64,000 bases of DNA from Bacteroidota bacterium (GTDB lineage Bacteria; Bacteroidota; Bacteroidia; AKYH767-A; 2013-40CM-41-45). Position 1 is the first letter of the stretch, and every line of letters begins with the position of its first letter. The position numbers and the translations under genes were made by a program. Under the pieces are notes generated by a model that saw only the letters and a program-made list of their open reading frames with translations, was not told the origin of the DNA and searched no databases. Shown piece after piece: positions 1 through 9,126 of this stretch. The stretch covers positions 62,001 through 126,000 of the forward strand of contig JADKKE010000006.1 in NCBI GenBank assembly GCA_016720655.1, given 5' to 3'.

Positions 1-1
1 T

Positions 2-1180
2 GATTACGACATGGCAACCGATATCGCATCCTATCGGGACAGCGCCAATATTGTGGATGGAGAAAATACTCTGACGAGCCGGCTTGGTTATTATTACAGC
101 TCATCGCATGATATGTATTTCAGAGAAAAAGTTTTGCTCATCAATCCACGGTACCGTATGGAAGGTGACACTTTGCGTTATAACACATTGGATAAAGTTG
201 CCTATTTCCTCGGTCCAACTTATTTGCATTCGAAAACCAATGTGATTTATTGCGAAAGCGGTTGGTACAATACACAGAATCAAACATCCTCCTTTCATCG
301 CAATTCTTATCTCCAGACTGAAACACAAAGACTAAAAGGTGATTCCGTATTGTACGACAGAAACTCCGGAATCGGACGCGTGTTTGGAAATGTATCCATC
401 GCAGATTCCACAAACAAAATAATTATTTCGGGTGATTACGGGGAGCATCATGAAATCACAGATTCCTCCTGGGTTACCGGACATGCACTGATGTCTCAGA
501 TTTTCACGAGTGACACTCTCTTCCTGCATGGTGATACATTACTTGCTGTTGGCGAGAAAATTCCGGGTGATACAATTCAGAAAAAAAGAAACATGTTTGC
601 TTTTCATCATGTAAAACTTTTTAAACCTGACTTCCAGGGTTCCTGTGATTCACTGGTCTATAACTACCAGGATTCCACCATCCGAATGTTTTCCAATCCA
701 ATCCTATGGTCTGGCTTGAATCAGTTAACCGCGGATTCGGTTACGATACAAACAGCAAATTCTTCCATCAGTCTGATTTATCTCGTAAACAATGCCTTCA
801 TCACTTCGGAAGCCGACAGCAACAGCATTCAAATTCCAGACTCAACAAAGTTCAATCAGATCCGTGGAAAAAAAATGACAGGTTTTTTTGTCGACAATGA
901 ATTAAACAGAATCAATGTCGAAGGAAATGGCCAGACAATTTATTATGCAAAAAACAAAAATCAACAAAATTTTGCTGTGAACAGGGCCGATTGCAGCGAC
1001 ATGATCATTTTTATAGATCAGAGCAAAGTAAAAAGCATTACACTCTTGAATGATCCTGACGGCACGATGTATCCAATTCACGAATTACAAACTACAGAAT
1101 TGCGTCTGAAAGGTTTTTCCTGGCGTGTAAATAAACGACCCAAAACCAAAGACGACCTGTTTTCTGATTCAGTTGAATAA
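2..1180 (+). CDS. OstA/LptA-like envelope protein, 5' partial
   Basis: The reading frame is open from the window edge (an Asp-Tyr-Asp precedes the first internal Met), so the N-terminus lies upstream; 392 residues are visible. The sequence is a series of short beta-strand repeats of the kind '(G/D)DSLxYDxxxxxAxxFGNV', for example GDSVLYDRNSGIGRVFGNV near residue 110 and CDSLVYNYQDSTIRMFSNP near residue 215. This is typical of the OstA/LptA fold, which in Bacteroidota is a long periplasmic protein linked to lipopolysaccharide transport. The role is inferred from the family; no catalytic residues are expected. It converges on the permease gene that follows on the other strand. Confidence 0.72.
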   Translation, partial: DYDMATDIASYRDSANIVDGENTLTSRLGYYYSSSHDMYFREKVLLINPRYRMEGDTLRYNTLDKVAYFLGPTYLHSKTNVIYCESGWYNTQNQTSSFHRNSYLQTETQRLKGDSVLYDRNSGIGRVFGNVSIADSTNKIIISGDYGEHHEITDSSWVTGHALMSQIFTSDTLFLHGDTLLAVGEKIPGDTIQKKRNMFAFHHVKLFKPDFQGSCDSLVYNYQDSTIRMFSNPILWSGLNQLTADSVTIQTANSSISLIYLVNNAFITSEADSNSIQIPDSTKFNQIRGKKMTGFFVDNELNRINVEGNGQTIYYAKNKNQQNFAVNRADCSDMIIFIDQSKVKSITLLNDPDGTMYPIHELQTTELRLKGFSWRVNKRPKTKDDLFSDSVE

Positions 1181-1201
1181 TATTATTGACTCAAATTCGG
1201 A

Positions 1202-2218
1202 TCACGAATTACTCAGATATTCTTCCTTGAATATTTTCAGCAGAATGAGCGAATAAGAAAGTAATAAAGGTCCGAAAATTATTCCGGACACACCGAACAG
1301 CTGCAATCCACTAATCACTCCAACGATAGTGATTATGGGATGTACATCTGCAAATTTTTTCTGAAAGATAAAACGGAAAATATTATCAATCGTCCCAATA
1401 ACAGCAACCCCAAAAATCCCGATGGCTATACCTTGCCAGGTTTCACCGGCTGACAATTGATAGATTGCGGCCGGTAACCAGATTAACATTGAACCAACCA
1501 CCGGGAAGAATGAAAAAAATCCGGTCATTACTCCCCAGAACAGAGGATCTGGTAAACCAAAAATCCAGTATCCCAATGCCGCTGCCATTGCTTGTATAAT
1601 CGCCAGCAGTGGCGAACCCAGTGCATTCGAAAAAGTCTGTGATTCCAGTTCTTTTGAAAAACGACTGATTTTATCCTGTGCAAATGGAAGGTATTGTTCG
1701 AGTAAAACTTCTATCCGACCGGTGTGGATCAACATGTAATAGAAAAAGAAAAACAGCAAGAGGATATTGGTGAGCATCACCAGTGACTGGCCAAGGAAAT
1801 TGGTAATGAATCCGGCTGCTTCAGATTGCAAACTGGAAATGTTCTGTGCTGTCATCATCTGAAAGCCTGTCAAATGCTGGATTCTTATGTCCGCATCTTT
1901 GATCACTTTCATTGTAACTGAACCTTCACTAAAAAAAATGGAGAGTTTTGGAATGATCATATAACTCATTGCCATGATTGGAATCATTACCAGAATGAGT
2001 GAAATGAAAATGATAAAAAGTGCTGCCATCCCTTTTTTCCATTTCTTTTGTTCTACTAACCTTCGCATCAATGGACGAAAAAGAACATACAAAATAATGG
2101 CACCGAGAATCGCATCCAGAAATGGTTTCAAGGTATATCCAATTAATGCAGTGGCAACCAGAAGTGCAACCAGCACAAACTGATGTGTAAATTTCTTTTT
2201 AACCCATTCTGTAGCCAT
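1202..2218 (-). CDS. AI-2E family transporter (PerM/YhhT-like permease)
   Basis: This 338-residue inner-membrane protein has about eight hydrophobic segments: a pair near residues 14-50, one near 65-90, one near 148-165, a cluster at 200-290 and a pair at 295-330. The layout and motifs such as FGLPDPLFWGVMTGFFSFFP and LIWLPAAIYQL are those of the AI-2E exporter/PerM family. Characterised members export autoinducer-2 or act as proton/ion antiporters; the substrate here is unknown. The length is normal for the family and the ATG start is unambiguous. It is divergent from the S4-domain gene, 61 bp away. Confidence 0.88.
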   Translation of the reverse strand: MATEWVKKKFTHQFVLVALLVATALIGYTLKPFLDAILGAIILYVLFRPLMRRLVEQKKWKKGMAALFIIFISLILVMIPIMAMSYMIIPKLSIFFSEGSVTMKVIKDADIRIQHLTGFQMMTAQNISSLQSEAAGFITNFLGQSLVMLTNILLLFFFFYYMLIHTGRIEVLLEQYLPFAQDKISRFSKELESQTFSNALGSPLLAIIQAMAAALGYWIFGLPDPLFWGVMTGFFSFFPVVGSMLIWLPAAIYQLSAGETWQGIAIGIFGVAVIGTIDNIFRFIFQKKFADVHPIITIVGVISGLQLFGVSGIIFGPLLLSYSLILLKIFKEEYLSNS

Positions 2219-2264
2219 AGTTGTAATGAAAGAGTTTGTGAATATACAGAATGAATGAATATTT

Positions 2265-2272
2265 TACCTTTG
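2265..2272 (+). promoter_or_regulatory. Bacteroidota -7 promoter box TACCTTTG
   Basis: TACCTTTG matches the TAnnTTTG consensus of the Bacteroidota primary sigma factor and ends 7 bp before the ATG of the S4-domain gene. No TTG (-33) lies at the usual 17-19 bp spacing. If used, the transcript would be nearly leaderless. Confidence 0.45.
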
Positions 2273-2279
2273 TGTAAAC

Positions 2280-2666
2280 ATGGAAACACCAACAACGGTC
2301 AGAGTCGATAAGTGGTTATGGGCAGTTCGACAGTACAAGACGAGAACTCTGGCTACAACAGCATGCGAGCAAGGGAAAATTGTGATCCAGGGTCAGGGAG
2401 TAAAACCTTCCCGGCATCTGAAAATTGGTGAGGAAATTAAAATTAAACGAACCGGATTAATTAAGACTATTAAAGTACTTCAGTTAACTGCCAATCGGCT
2501 GAATGCGAAACTCGTTCCGGAGTTTGCAGAAGACCTAACTCCTCCCGAAGATATTGCAGCATACAAAGCACGGGCCACGCGCGTCACCGCATACCGGGAT
2601 CCGGGAACCGGAAGACCTACAAAAAGAGAGAGAAGAGACCTTGACGAGTTTATGGGCGAATACTAA
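2280..2666 (+). CDS. RNA-binding S4 domain protein, Hsp15-like
   Basis: This is a 128-residue basic protein with an S4 RNA-binding domain at residues 7-66 (VRVDKWLWAVRQYKTRTLA, then KPSRHLKIGEEIKI) and an arginine-rich tail (TGRPTKRERRDLDEF). It resembles Hsp15/HslR, which binds free 50S subunits carrying a nascent chain and helps recycle stalled ribosomes. The S4 core and tail are clear; the precise Hsp15 function is inferred. It is a single gene behind a short leader. Confidence 0.87.
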   Translation: METPTTVRVDKWLWAVRQYKTRTLATTACEQGKIVIQGQGVKPSRHLKIGEEIKIKRTGLIKTIKVLQLTANRLNAKLVPEFAEDLTPPEDIAAYKARATRVTAYRDPGTGRPTKRERRDLDEFMGEY

Positions 2667-2786
2667 TCTGCATTTTTCTTTTTCCGCCTGATCTTCAATA
2701 AATTCCAGTCATTGCCGTTTTTATTTGTGTTGATATTTTCTTTAAAAATCAACCCTTTCCGGGCAATATCACATGTACAGAAGACC

Positions 2787-2794
2787 TACTTTTG
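2787..2794 (+). promoter_or_regulatory. -7 promoter box TACTTTTG upstream of transketolase N-subunit
   Basis: A TAnnTTTG match 43 bp before the transketolase ATG, in the 171-bp gap after the S4 gene. A -33 TTG is not seen at the normal distance. Nothing else is apparent in this gap. Confidence 0.4.
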
Positions 2795-2837
2795 AGCCTT
2801 CTCATCCCATTCGGAAATCCCCAATTTATTAACCATC

Positions 2838-3682
2838 ATGCGCACAATAGAAGAATTACAGAAAATTGCTTCACAAGTAAGAAGAGATATCATTCGTCAG
2901 GTGAATGGTGCAAATTCCGGACATCCGGGTGGATCTCTGGGTTGTACCGATTTTCTTGTCGGCCTTTATTTTGGAATCCTGAACCATCATCCGGAGAAGT
3001 TTTCTATGGATGGAAAAACGGAAGACCTTTTCTTTCTCAGTAACGGTCATATTTCTCCACTCTTTACAGCGTTCTAGCCCGCTCAGGTTATTTTGATGTG
3101 AAGGAATTGGCTACGTTTCGATTGATCAATTCACGCTTGCAGGGACATCCGGCAACTCATGAAAAACTTCCCGGGATCAGAGTTGCAAGTGGTTCTCTCG
3201 GACAAGGTATCAGTGTTGCGATCGGTGCTTCATTGACAAAGAAATTAAATGGAGAAAAAAGCCTGGTGTATTGTCTCTGTGGCGATGGGGAAATGGAAGA
3301 AGGACAAATCTGGGAAGCTGTAATGTATGCAGGTGCAAAAAAAGTTGATAATATAATTGTAACCGTGGATGTGAACAACCAACAAATCGATGGTTCCATT
3401 GAACATGTCCTGCCCTACGGTGATCTTCGTCCGAAATTCGAAAGTTTCGGTTGGGATGTGCTGCAGATGGAGGGAAATAATATGGCTGATGTTATCAAAA
3501 CATTGACAGAAGCAAAAGCAAGATCCGGTAAACAAAAACCGGTTATGATCCTGATGAAAACAGTGATGGGTCAGGGAGTCGACTTTATGATGCATACACA
3601 CAAATGGCATGGAGTTGCGCCGAATGCGGAACAAACGAAAACTGCACTCGCTCAGTTGGAAGAAACTCTTGGCGATTTTTAA
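2838..3682 (+). CDS. Transketolase, N-terminal subunit (frameshift in assembly)
   Basis: This is the thiamine-diphosphate (ThDP) half of a two-gene transketolase, about 281 residues after correction. Transketolase moves two-carbon ketol units in the non-oxidative pentose phosphate pathway. Visible motifs are NSGHPGGSLG near residue 24, ASGSLGQGISVAIG, and the ThDP/Mg motif GDGEMEEGQ ending in VDVNNQQIDG. The frame breaks near 3063-3065: adding one T to the TTT there restores the run LFYSVLARSGYFDV with no other change. The partner subunit is at 5215-6188, separated by a VWA gene. The break is probably a homopolymer sequencing error, since the rest is intact. Confidence 0.88.
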
Positions 3683-3764
3683 TCTTCTATTGATTGAATC
3701 ATGATAATCTGAGTTGTGTTATTGGTGTAACACGAAGGGTTCGAAAAAAAATAAAGCATAATTG

Positions 3765-5188
3765 GTGATTAAGATCGTTCGAAATAGTTGTCCTCATGTA
3801 ATCCGGAAACCACTCTCCGGCAAATTGATACTACTCTCTTTGCTTGTTTTGATGCAGTCAGTTTCATTTGGACAGACGACAAAAAAACTGAAAGCCCCTA
3901 CTCTCACCCGAATTGAATTTCTTTTTGATGCTTCCCAAAGTATGTATGGTCAATGGCAAAGCGGTGCAAAGATTGACATTGCAAAATCCTTGATGAAAAA
4001 GGTATTGGATAGTCTGCGTTATGTGGATAATCTTGAATTAGCACTTCGCGTCTACGGTCATCGAAACCTTATCCGCCTCAGGATTGCGATGACAGTCGTC
4101 TGGAAGTGCCGTTTTCAAAAGGAAATATTTCCACGATTCAGGAAGTACTGAAAAACCTGATTCCAAAAGGGACTACGCCCATTGCAAAATCGCTGGAACT
4201 TTGTAGCAATGATTTCCCGCAGAGTCCCTCACGGAATATCGTCATTCTTGTCACCGATGGAATCGAAGAATGTGGTGGCGATCCTTGTGCGATCTCCGCA
4301 GCTTTGCAAAAGAAAGGAATCTTCCTCAAACCTTTTGTCATCGGTATGGGTATCGATGAGAGCTGGAAAAAGACATTTGAATGTGTCGGAAGATATTTTG
4401 ACGCAACCAATGAAATCACATTTAAGCAGGCACTCGATGTTGTTATTTCACAGGCATTAAATTCCACCACCATGCAGGTGAATTTGCTCGACATGCAGCA
4501 CAATCCAACGGAGACAAATGTGAACATGACCTTTTACGACCGCTTCAGTGGTGAGATAAAATATAATTTTATTCACACGTTGAACTCCAAAGGAAATCCG
4601 GATACACTCGTAATTGATCCTTTGCCAATCTATAAAATCGTTGTTCACACCATTCCATCAGTTTACCTTGATTCCATTGTACTCACTCCCGGAAAACATA
4701 CAATTGTAGGGATTGATGCTCCACAAGGATTTCTGAGTCTTAAATTTGATGGTGCATCTGAAGTCAAGAAACCTTTGGCAATTGTTCGTCAGCACGGTGA
4801 CATGAAAACACTCAATGTACAGGATTTTAATACCACTGAAAAATATATCGTGGGCAAATACGATATGGAAATTCTGACTCTACCCAGAATAAATCTCGAA
4901 AATGTTGACATCAGTCAGAGTAAAACAACAACACTTCAGATTCCCCGCCCGGGTATGGTCACACTCATCAGTAATAATCTCGGATACGGAAGCATTTATG
5001 TAGAAGACAAAAATAAACTTCGCTGGATATTCAATATGGATGAAAATTTGAACAAAGAGACTATTGTCCTGCAACCCGGAAAATACCATGTAATTTTCCG
5101 TCCGAAAAATTCGAAAGAATCTATTTATACTATCGAAAAAGATTTCTCTGTTGTCTCTTCAGAATACAACATCATTGTTTTGAATTAA
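3765..5188 (+). CDS. Secreted von Willebrand factor A domain protein (frameshift in assembly)
   Basis: About 474 residues after correction. A signal peptide (LILLSLLVLMQSVSFGQ) precedes a VWA domain at roughly residues 48-235 with a complete metal-ion-dependent adhesion site: DASQS near residue 55, the Thr of KGTTPIAKSL near 134, and the Asp of VTDGIEECGGDPC near 163. The remaining 240 residues look like beta-sandwich repeats and match no family I can name. The frame breaks near 4064-4066; one extra A in the AAA run gives YGHRKPYPPQDC, the normal sequence in this family. The start is uncertain (GTG at 3765 chosen; TTG at 3762 possible). It lies between the two transketolase genes, 26 bp before the second. 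Confidence 0.75.
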
Positions 5189-5214
5189 TCTCTCTCTACC
5201 TGAAAACTCATCCC

Positions 5215-6188
5215 ATGAAAAAGTATACCTACACGGAAAAAAAAGATACACGTTCCGGTTTCGGAGCGGGATTGCTTGAACTCGGAAGAACAAATCCGGA
5301 TGTTGTGGCTTTGTGCGCCGATCTTACCGGTTCTTTAAAAATGGATGCTTTTGAAAAAGAATTTCCAAATCGATTTTTCCAGATTGGTATTGCAGAAGCG
5401 AACATGATGGGAATTGCTGCCGGAATGACTATCGGCGGAAAAATTCCATTCACCGGAACATTCGCGAACTTTTCGACAGGAAGAGTCTATGACCAGATTC
5501 GTCAATCCATAGCTTATTCGGATAAGAACGTAAAAATTTGTGCGAGTCACCGGAATTACACTCGGAGAAGATGGAGCAACTCACCAGATCACTGGAGGAC
5601 ATCGGAATGATGCGGATGTTACCCGGAATGGTCGTAATCAATCCTTGTGATTACAATCAGACCAAAGCCGCGACTATTGCTATTGCGAAATACCACGGAC
5701 CCGTTTATCTTCGATTTGGTCGGCCTGTAGTTCCTGTCTTCACTCCCGCTGATCAGATTTTTGAAATTGGAAAAGCGGTACTTCTGAACGAAGGCGCTGA
5801 TGTTTCGATTTTTGCGACCGGTCATTTGGTCTGGAAAGCACTGGAAGCCTGTGAAATTCTGGAAAGCAAAGGGATTCATGCTGAAATAATCAATATCCAT
5901 ACGATTAAACCACTTGACCAGGACGCAGTCTTACGTTCTGTCCGGAAAACAGGATGTGCAGTAAGTGCTGAAGAACATCAGATAAATGGTGGTCTTGGTG
6001 ATGCAATTGCCAATGTGCTTACGCGAAACTTCCCAGCTCCTCTTGAATATGTTGCTGTAAACGATTCCTTTGGAGAAAGTGGTACTCCGGAACAATTGAT
6101 GAAAAAATATGGTCTGGAAGCGGAAAATATTGTGCTTGCAGCTGAAAAGGCAATCAAAAGAAAAAAGCCTGAACTTACCCACTCCTGA
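5215..6188 (+). CDS. Transketolase, C-terminal subunit (two indels in assembly)
   Basis: This gene carries the pyrimidine-binding and C-terminal domains of transketolase, about 324 residues after correction. The catalytic Glu sits in GIAEANMMG near residue 61, followed by TGTFANFSTGRVYDQIRQS, and the C-terminal domain contains VSAEEHQINGGLG. Two indels interrupt it. Near 5549 two bases (GC) appear missing from the expected ASHAGITLGEDG. Near 5591 one extra A breaks HQILEDIGMMRMLPGM. The joined product is full length. It pairs with 2838-3682 to form one enzyme. Unlike most breaks in this window, these are not in homopolymers. Confidence 0.87.
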
Positions 6189-6215
6189 TCCTTCCCGCCT
6201 TCGTGCCGGAGCTTG

Positions 6216-6228
6216 AGGGCACCTCTAA
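6216..6228. repeat. 13-bp match to the end of the MITE-like element
   Basis: The 13 bases AGGGCACCTCTAA are identical to the terminal 13 bases of the 200-bp element at 19911-20111. They sit 8 bp before the sigma factor start. A chance match of this length in a 64-kb window is unlikely, so it may be a relic end, but nothing else of the element is present. Confidence 0.4.
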
Positions 6229-6235
6229 ATTCAGA

Positions 6236-6787
6236 ATGACTGAAGAACACACAGACATCGATTTACTCCGGCAATTTCGTGAAGAATCTACACGGCATTA
6301 TGCTTTCAATATGCTCGTGAGAAAGTATCAGCAGCGATTGTACTGGCATATTCGCAGGATTGTGATCGATCATGAAGATGCCAATGATATCATTCAGAAT
6401 GTGTTCATCAAAGTTTGGAAATCACTGATCAATTTCCGGGAAGATTCCCAACTCTATACCTGGTTGTACAGAATAGCAACCAATGAATCCCTGACCTTTC
6501 TCAACCAAAAGAAAAGACGATTTGCTATTCCTTTTTCGGACGTAGAACATGAGCTTTCCAACTCACTGAGTAGCGACACATATTTCTCAGGTGAAAAGAT
6601 CCAGTTGAAATTGCAACAGGCGGTTTTGAAGTTACCAACACAACAACGCATTGTGTTTAACATGAAATACTATGATGGTATGAAATACGAGGAAATTTCA
6701 GCAATTTTGGGTGTTTCTGTCGGAGGTCTAAAAGCTTCCTATCACCATGCCGTTAAAAAGATCGAAAAATACCTTACCGGAAATTAA
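6236..6787 (+). CDS. ECF-type RNA polymerase sigma factor
   Basis: This 183-residue sigma-70 family protein has region 2 at about residues 18-85 (HEDANDIIQNVFIKVWKSL, FREDSQLYTWLYRIATNES) and region 4 at about 115-180 (LPTQQRIVFNMKYYDGMKYEEISAILGVSVGGLKASYHHA). That size and layout define extracytoplasmic-function sigma factors. An upstream ATG at 6203 is possible, but 6236 gives the usual N-terminus (TEEHTDIDLLRQF). The next two genes, a membrane protein and a Spy-like periplasmic protein, run in the same direction. They likely form a small envelope-stress unit. Confidence 0.9.
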   Translation: MTEEHTDIDLLRQFREESTRHYAFNMLVRKYQQRLYWHIRRIVIDHEDANDIIQNVFIKVWKSLINFREDSQLYTWLYRIATNESLTFLNQKKRRFAIPFSDVEHELSNSLSSDTYFSGEKIQLKLQQAVLKLPTQQRIVFNMKYYDGMKYEEISAILGVSVGGLKASYHHAVKKIEKYLTGN

Positions 6788-6830
6788 ACCTTGAGGGCTA
6801 CAATCCATCCAAAGAAATGTTGCTAATCCA

Positions 6831-7397
6831 ATGAAAAACAGGCAAAATATAAAGGAAGAAAATGAAAAGCTGTCGGGCTTGATGGAATCTCTAAAAGACC
6901 AGCATGCCTTTCAGGTTCCTGAAAATTATTTTGAAGAATTGCCTGCTTCTATTCAATCTCAGATTTCTCAGCTTCCCGATTTTGAAAAATCCGCGGTTGT
7001 AAATCCATTCTCGGTTCCGGAAAATTATTTTGAACAGCTTCCCCTTGCTATTTCGAATGCAGTGGGACAATCACAACATTCCGGATTTAATCTCCGAACT
7101 ATCCTTGCGGTTTTCCTCAGACCTCGTGTAACTCTCGCTTTCGCTTCCTTTGTGATTGTTGTGTTGATCAGCGTCCGCTTTTTTACCAGGGAAATAATTA
7201 TCACTGTACCGGGAGATCAATTCACCATGGAGGAATTAAATCGCGCAGCATCATTTGAGGATCTGGATGAAAGTGATCTCATGGATCTTCTCGCAAATCA
7301 AAGTCAGGACATTAGCTCTGAAGATCAAAACTCAGGCATAGAACAATACCTGATTGATAACGATATTGACATTACACAGTTAGAATCCAAATTATAA
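6831..7397 (+). CDS. Single-pass membrane protein, possible anti-sigma partner
   Basis: This 188-residue protein is not assigned to a named family. The cytoplasmic part holds two copies of a short motif, VPENYFEELP at residues 29-38 and VPENYFEQLP at 62-71. A transmembrane segment follows at about 99-117 (VTLAFASFVIVVLISVRFF), and then an acidic periplasmic tail rich in Asp and Glu. Proteins of this shape often follow ECF sigma genes in Bacteroidota, so a sigma-regulator role is plausible but not shown. Its TAA overlaps the ATG of the next gene (TAATG), so translation is likely coupled. Confidence 0.6.
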   Translation: MKNRQNIKEENEKLSGLMESLKDQHAFQVPENYFEELPASIQSQISQLPDFEKSAVVNPFSVPENYFEQLPLAISNAVGQSQHSGFNLRTILAVFLRPRVTLAFASFVIVVLISVRFFTREIIITVPGDQFTMEELNRAASFEDLDESDLMDLLANQSQDISSEDQNSGIEQYLIDNDIDITQLESKL

Positions 7398-7874
7398 TGA
7401 GAAAACAACTATTCCTTCTTTCTTTCCTCGTGCTCTTCAGCGCAATTGTATTTGCACAGGAAAACAAGCCACCTGTGCGCGAACGTCTCGAATCCCTGAA
7501 GGTTGGCTTTCTCACGGAACGATTGAACCTCAGCGCTGAGGAAGCAAAAGTATTCTGGCCCGTTTATAATAAATACCAGGATGAACTTGAACAACTCCGG
7601 AAATCACGTCGTGAAAACCTGATGAATGCAAAATTGAATTTCGATGAAATGAGTGATTCTGAAGTTGAAAAAACTATCGACAATGAACTCATGTATCGTC
7701 AAGGCGAACTGGATGTCCTTAAAAATACAATCCACAGTTAAAAAAGTTTTGCCGGTTAAAAAAGTTGCCAAACTATACAAGGCAGAAGAAGATTTCAAAC
7801 GCAAACTGATCGATATGATTCAGGATCGTAAAGAAGAGCGCAGACAAGACAAAAGGGAACTAAGAGGCAGATAA
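7397..7874 (+). CDS. Spy/CpxP-like periplasmic protein (two indels in assembly)
   Basis: About 159 residues after correction. A signal peptide (MRKQLFLLSFLVLFSAIVFA) is followed by a charged, all-helical protein with NLSAEEAKVFWPVYNKYQDE, the helical layout of Spy/CpxP-like periplasmic chaperones and of many Bacteroidota 'sensor of ECF-sigma' proteins. Two one-base losses in A runs (near 7721-7725 and 7740-7745) split it. With both restored the sequence reads VLKKYNPQLKKVLPVKK and continues to the stop at 7874. It is the last gene of the sigma factor unit and ends just before a strong terminator. Confidence 0.68.
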
Positions 7875-7889
7875 ATTCAGTGAATGAGT

Positions 7890-7928
7890 AAAAAAAAAGA
7901 CCGACACATGTGGCCGGTCTTTTTTTTT
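7890..7928. terminator. Bidirectional rho-independent terminator
   Basis: A GACCG/CGGTC stem with a loop that itself contains ACATGT is flanked by an A8 run on the left and a T9 run on the right. It therefore works on both strands. It lies between the convergent Spy-like gene and the cysteine desulfurase. Confidence 0.85.
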
Positions 7929-7938
7929 GACATTTTTT

Positions 7939-9078
7939 TTAAGATACTTTCACGACGTATAATTCTTTCAGTTTCTCCACAACAAAATCAATTTCTTCTT
8001 TCGTGTTGTATTTGCTGAATGAAAAACGCACAGATGGTCTGTCTACATCACCATACACTGCTTTCAATACATGAGAACCCGCATTGCTCCCGGAAGAACA
8101 GGCACTTCCTCCTGAACAGGCAATTCCGGCAATGTCAAGGTTGAACAACAACATTTCCGAATTTTCAGTTGGAGGGAAAGCGACATTCAACACTGTGTAC
8201 AAACTATTTTCATTCGCAGAATCACCATTGAACTGTATGCCCGGGATATTTTCTACAAGGGTCTCAAGCATGTATTTCTTCAATCCAAGAATGTGTTGTT
8301 TGTGTTCTTCCATATGGCTGCTTGCCAATTCCAATGCTTTTGCAAGTCCAACGATGCCGTAAACATTTTCAGTTCCCCCGCGCATGTTGCGTTCCTGTGC
8401 TCCGCCAAAAATAAAGGGCTGGATTTTAATTTTGTTACTGATGAAGAGGAATCCGATTCCTTTCGGACCGTGAAATTTATGTGCAGCACAGGTGATAAAA
8501 TGTACATTTATTTCCTGAAGATTGATCGGGAAATGTCCCATCGTCTGCACAGTATCGCTATGAAAAAGTGCATTGTATTTCAGGCACAATTCACCCACTT
8601 CTTTCAATGGAAGTATGTTGCCAAGCTCGTTGTTCCCATGCATCAATGAAACAAGACTCCGTTCATTTGTCTTCAATAATTCTTCCAAATGTTCAAGGCT
8701 CACTTTTCCTTTTTCATCCAGATTCACAAAGCTGAGTTTTATTTTGCCTTCTCTTTCCAATTCTTCAACAGTGTGAAGAACCGCATGGTGTTCTATTCGT
8801 GAGGTGATGATGTGACGAATCCCCAAATCACGAACCGAACAAAAAATAGCTGCATTGTCGGCCTCGGTCCCACCGGAAGTAAAAAATATTTCCGACGGAG
8901 CAGCATGCAGAATTTTTGCAATTGTCTTGCGTGAATTTTCGATTGCAGCTTTCACTTCACGACCGTAAGCATGAATGGAAGATGGATTGCCGAATCCTTG
9001 CTTGAGGACGGGTAACATAGCTTCCAGTACTTCCGGATCAAGAGGCGTGGTTGCTGCATTGTCGAGATAAACTCTCAT
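7939..9078 (-). CDS. Cysteine desulfurase (NifS/IscS family)
   Basis: This 379-residue pyridoxal-phosphate (PLP) enzyme takes sulfur from cysteine as an enzyme-bound persulfide for Fe-S clusters and thiolated tRNAs. PLP-binding Lys201 lies in CAAHKFHGPKG and the persulfide-carrying Cys327 in SGGSACSSGS. The N-terminus YLDNAATTPLDPEV and the motif TSGGTEADNAAI are typical. The active-site loop has the short SACSSG form seen in group I (IscS/NifS) enzymes. It is a monocistronic gene ending at a shared terminator. IscS versus NifS cannot be settled without a nearby scaffold gene, and none is present. Confidence 0.92.
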   Translation of the reverse strand: MRVYLDNAATTPLDPEVLEAMLPVLKQGFGNPSSIHAYGREVKAAIENSRKTIAKILHAAPSEIFFTSGGTEADNAAIFCSVRDLGIRHIITSRIEHHAVLHTVEELEREGKIKLSFVNLDEKGKVSLEHLEELLKTNERSLVSLMHGNNELGNILPLKEVGELCLKYNALFHSDTVQTMGHFPINLQEINVHFITCAAHKFHGPKGIGFLFISNKIKIQPFIFGGAQERNMRGGTENVYGIVGLAKALELASSHMEEHKQHILGLKKYMLETLVENIPGIQFNGDSANENSLYTVLNVAFPPTENSEMLLFNLDIAGIACSGGSACSSGSNAGSHVLKAVYGDVDRPSVRFSFSKYNTKEEIDFVVEKLKELYVVKVS

Positions 9079-9126
9079 GTTGGTATATGTTCTGTGTTAT
9101 TTTCTCTACGTTAAAAGGATCAGCTA

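Noticed and set aside
2838..6188. Frameshifted transketolase as a pseudogene
   Set aside because: Motifs are complete on both sides of each break, and the same error type recurs in essential genes.
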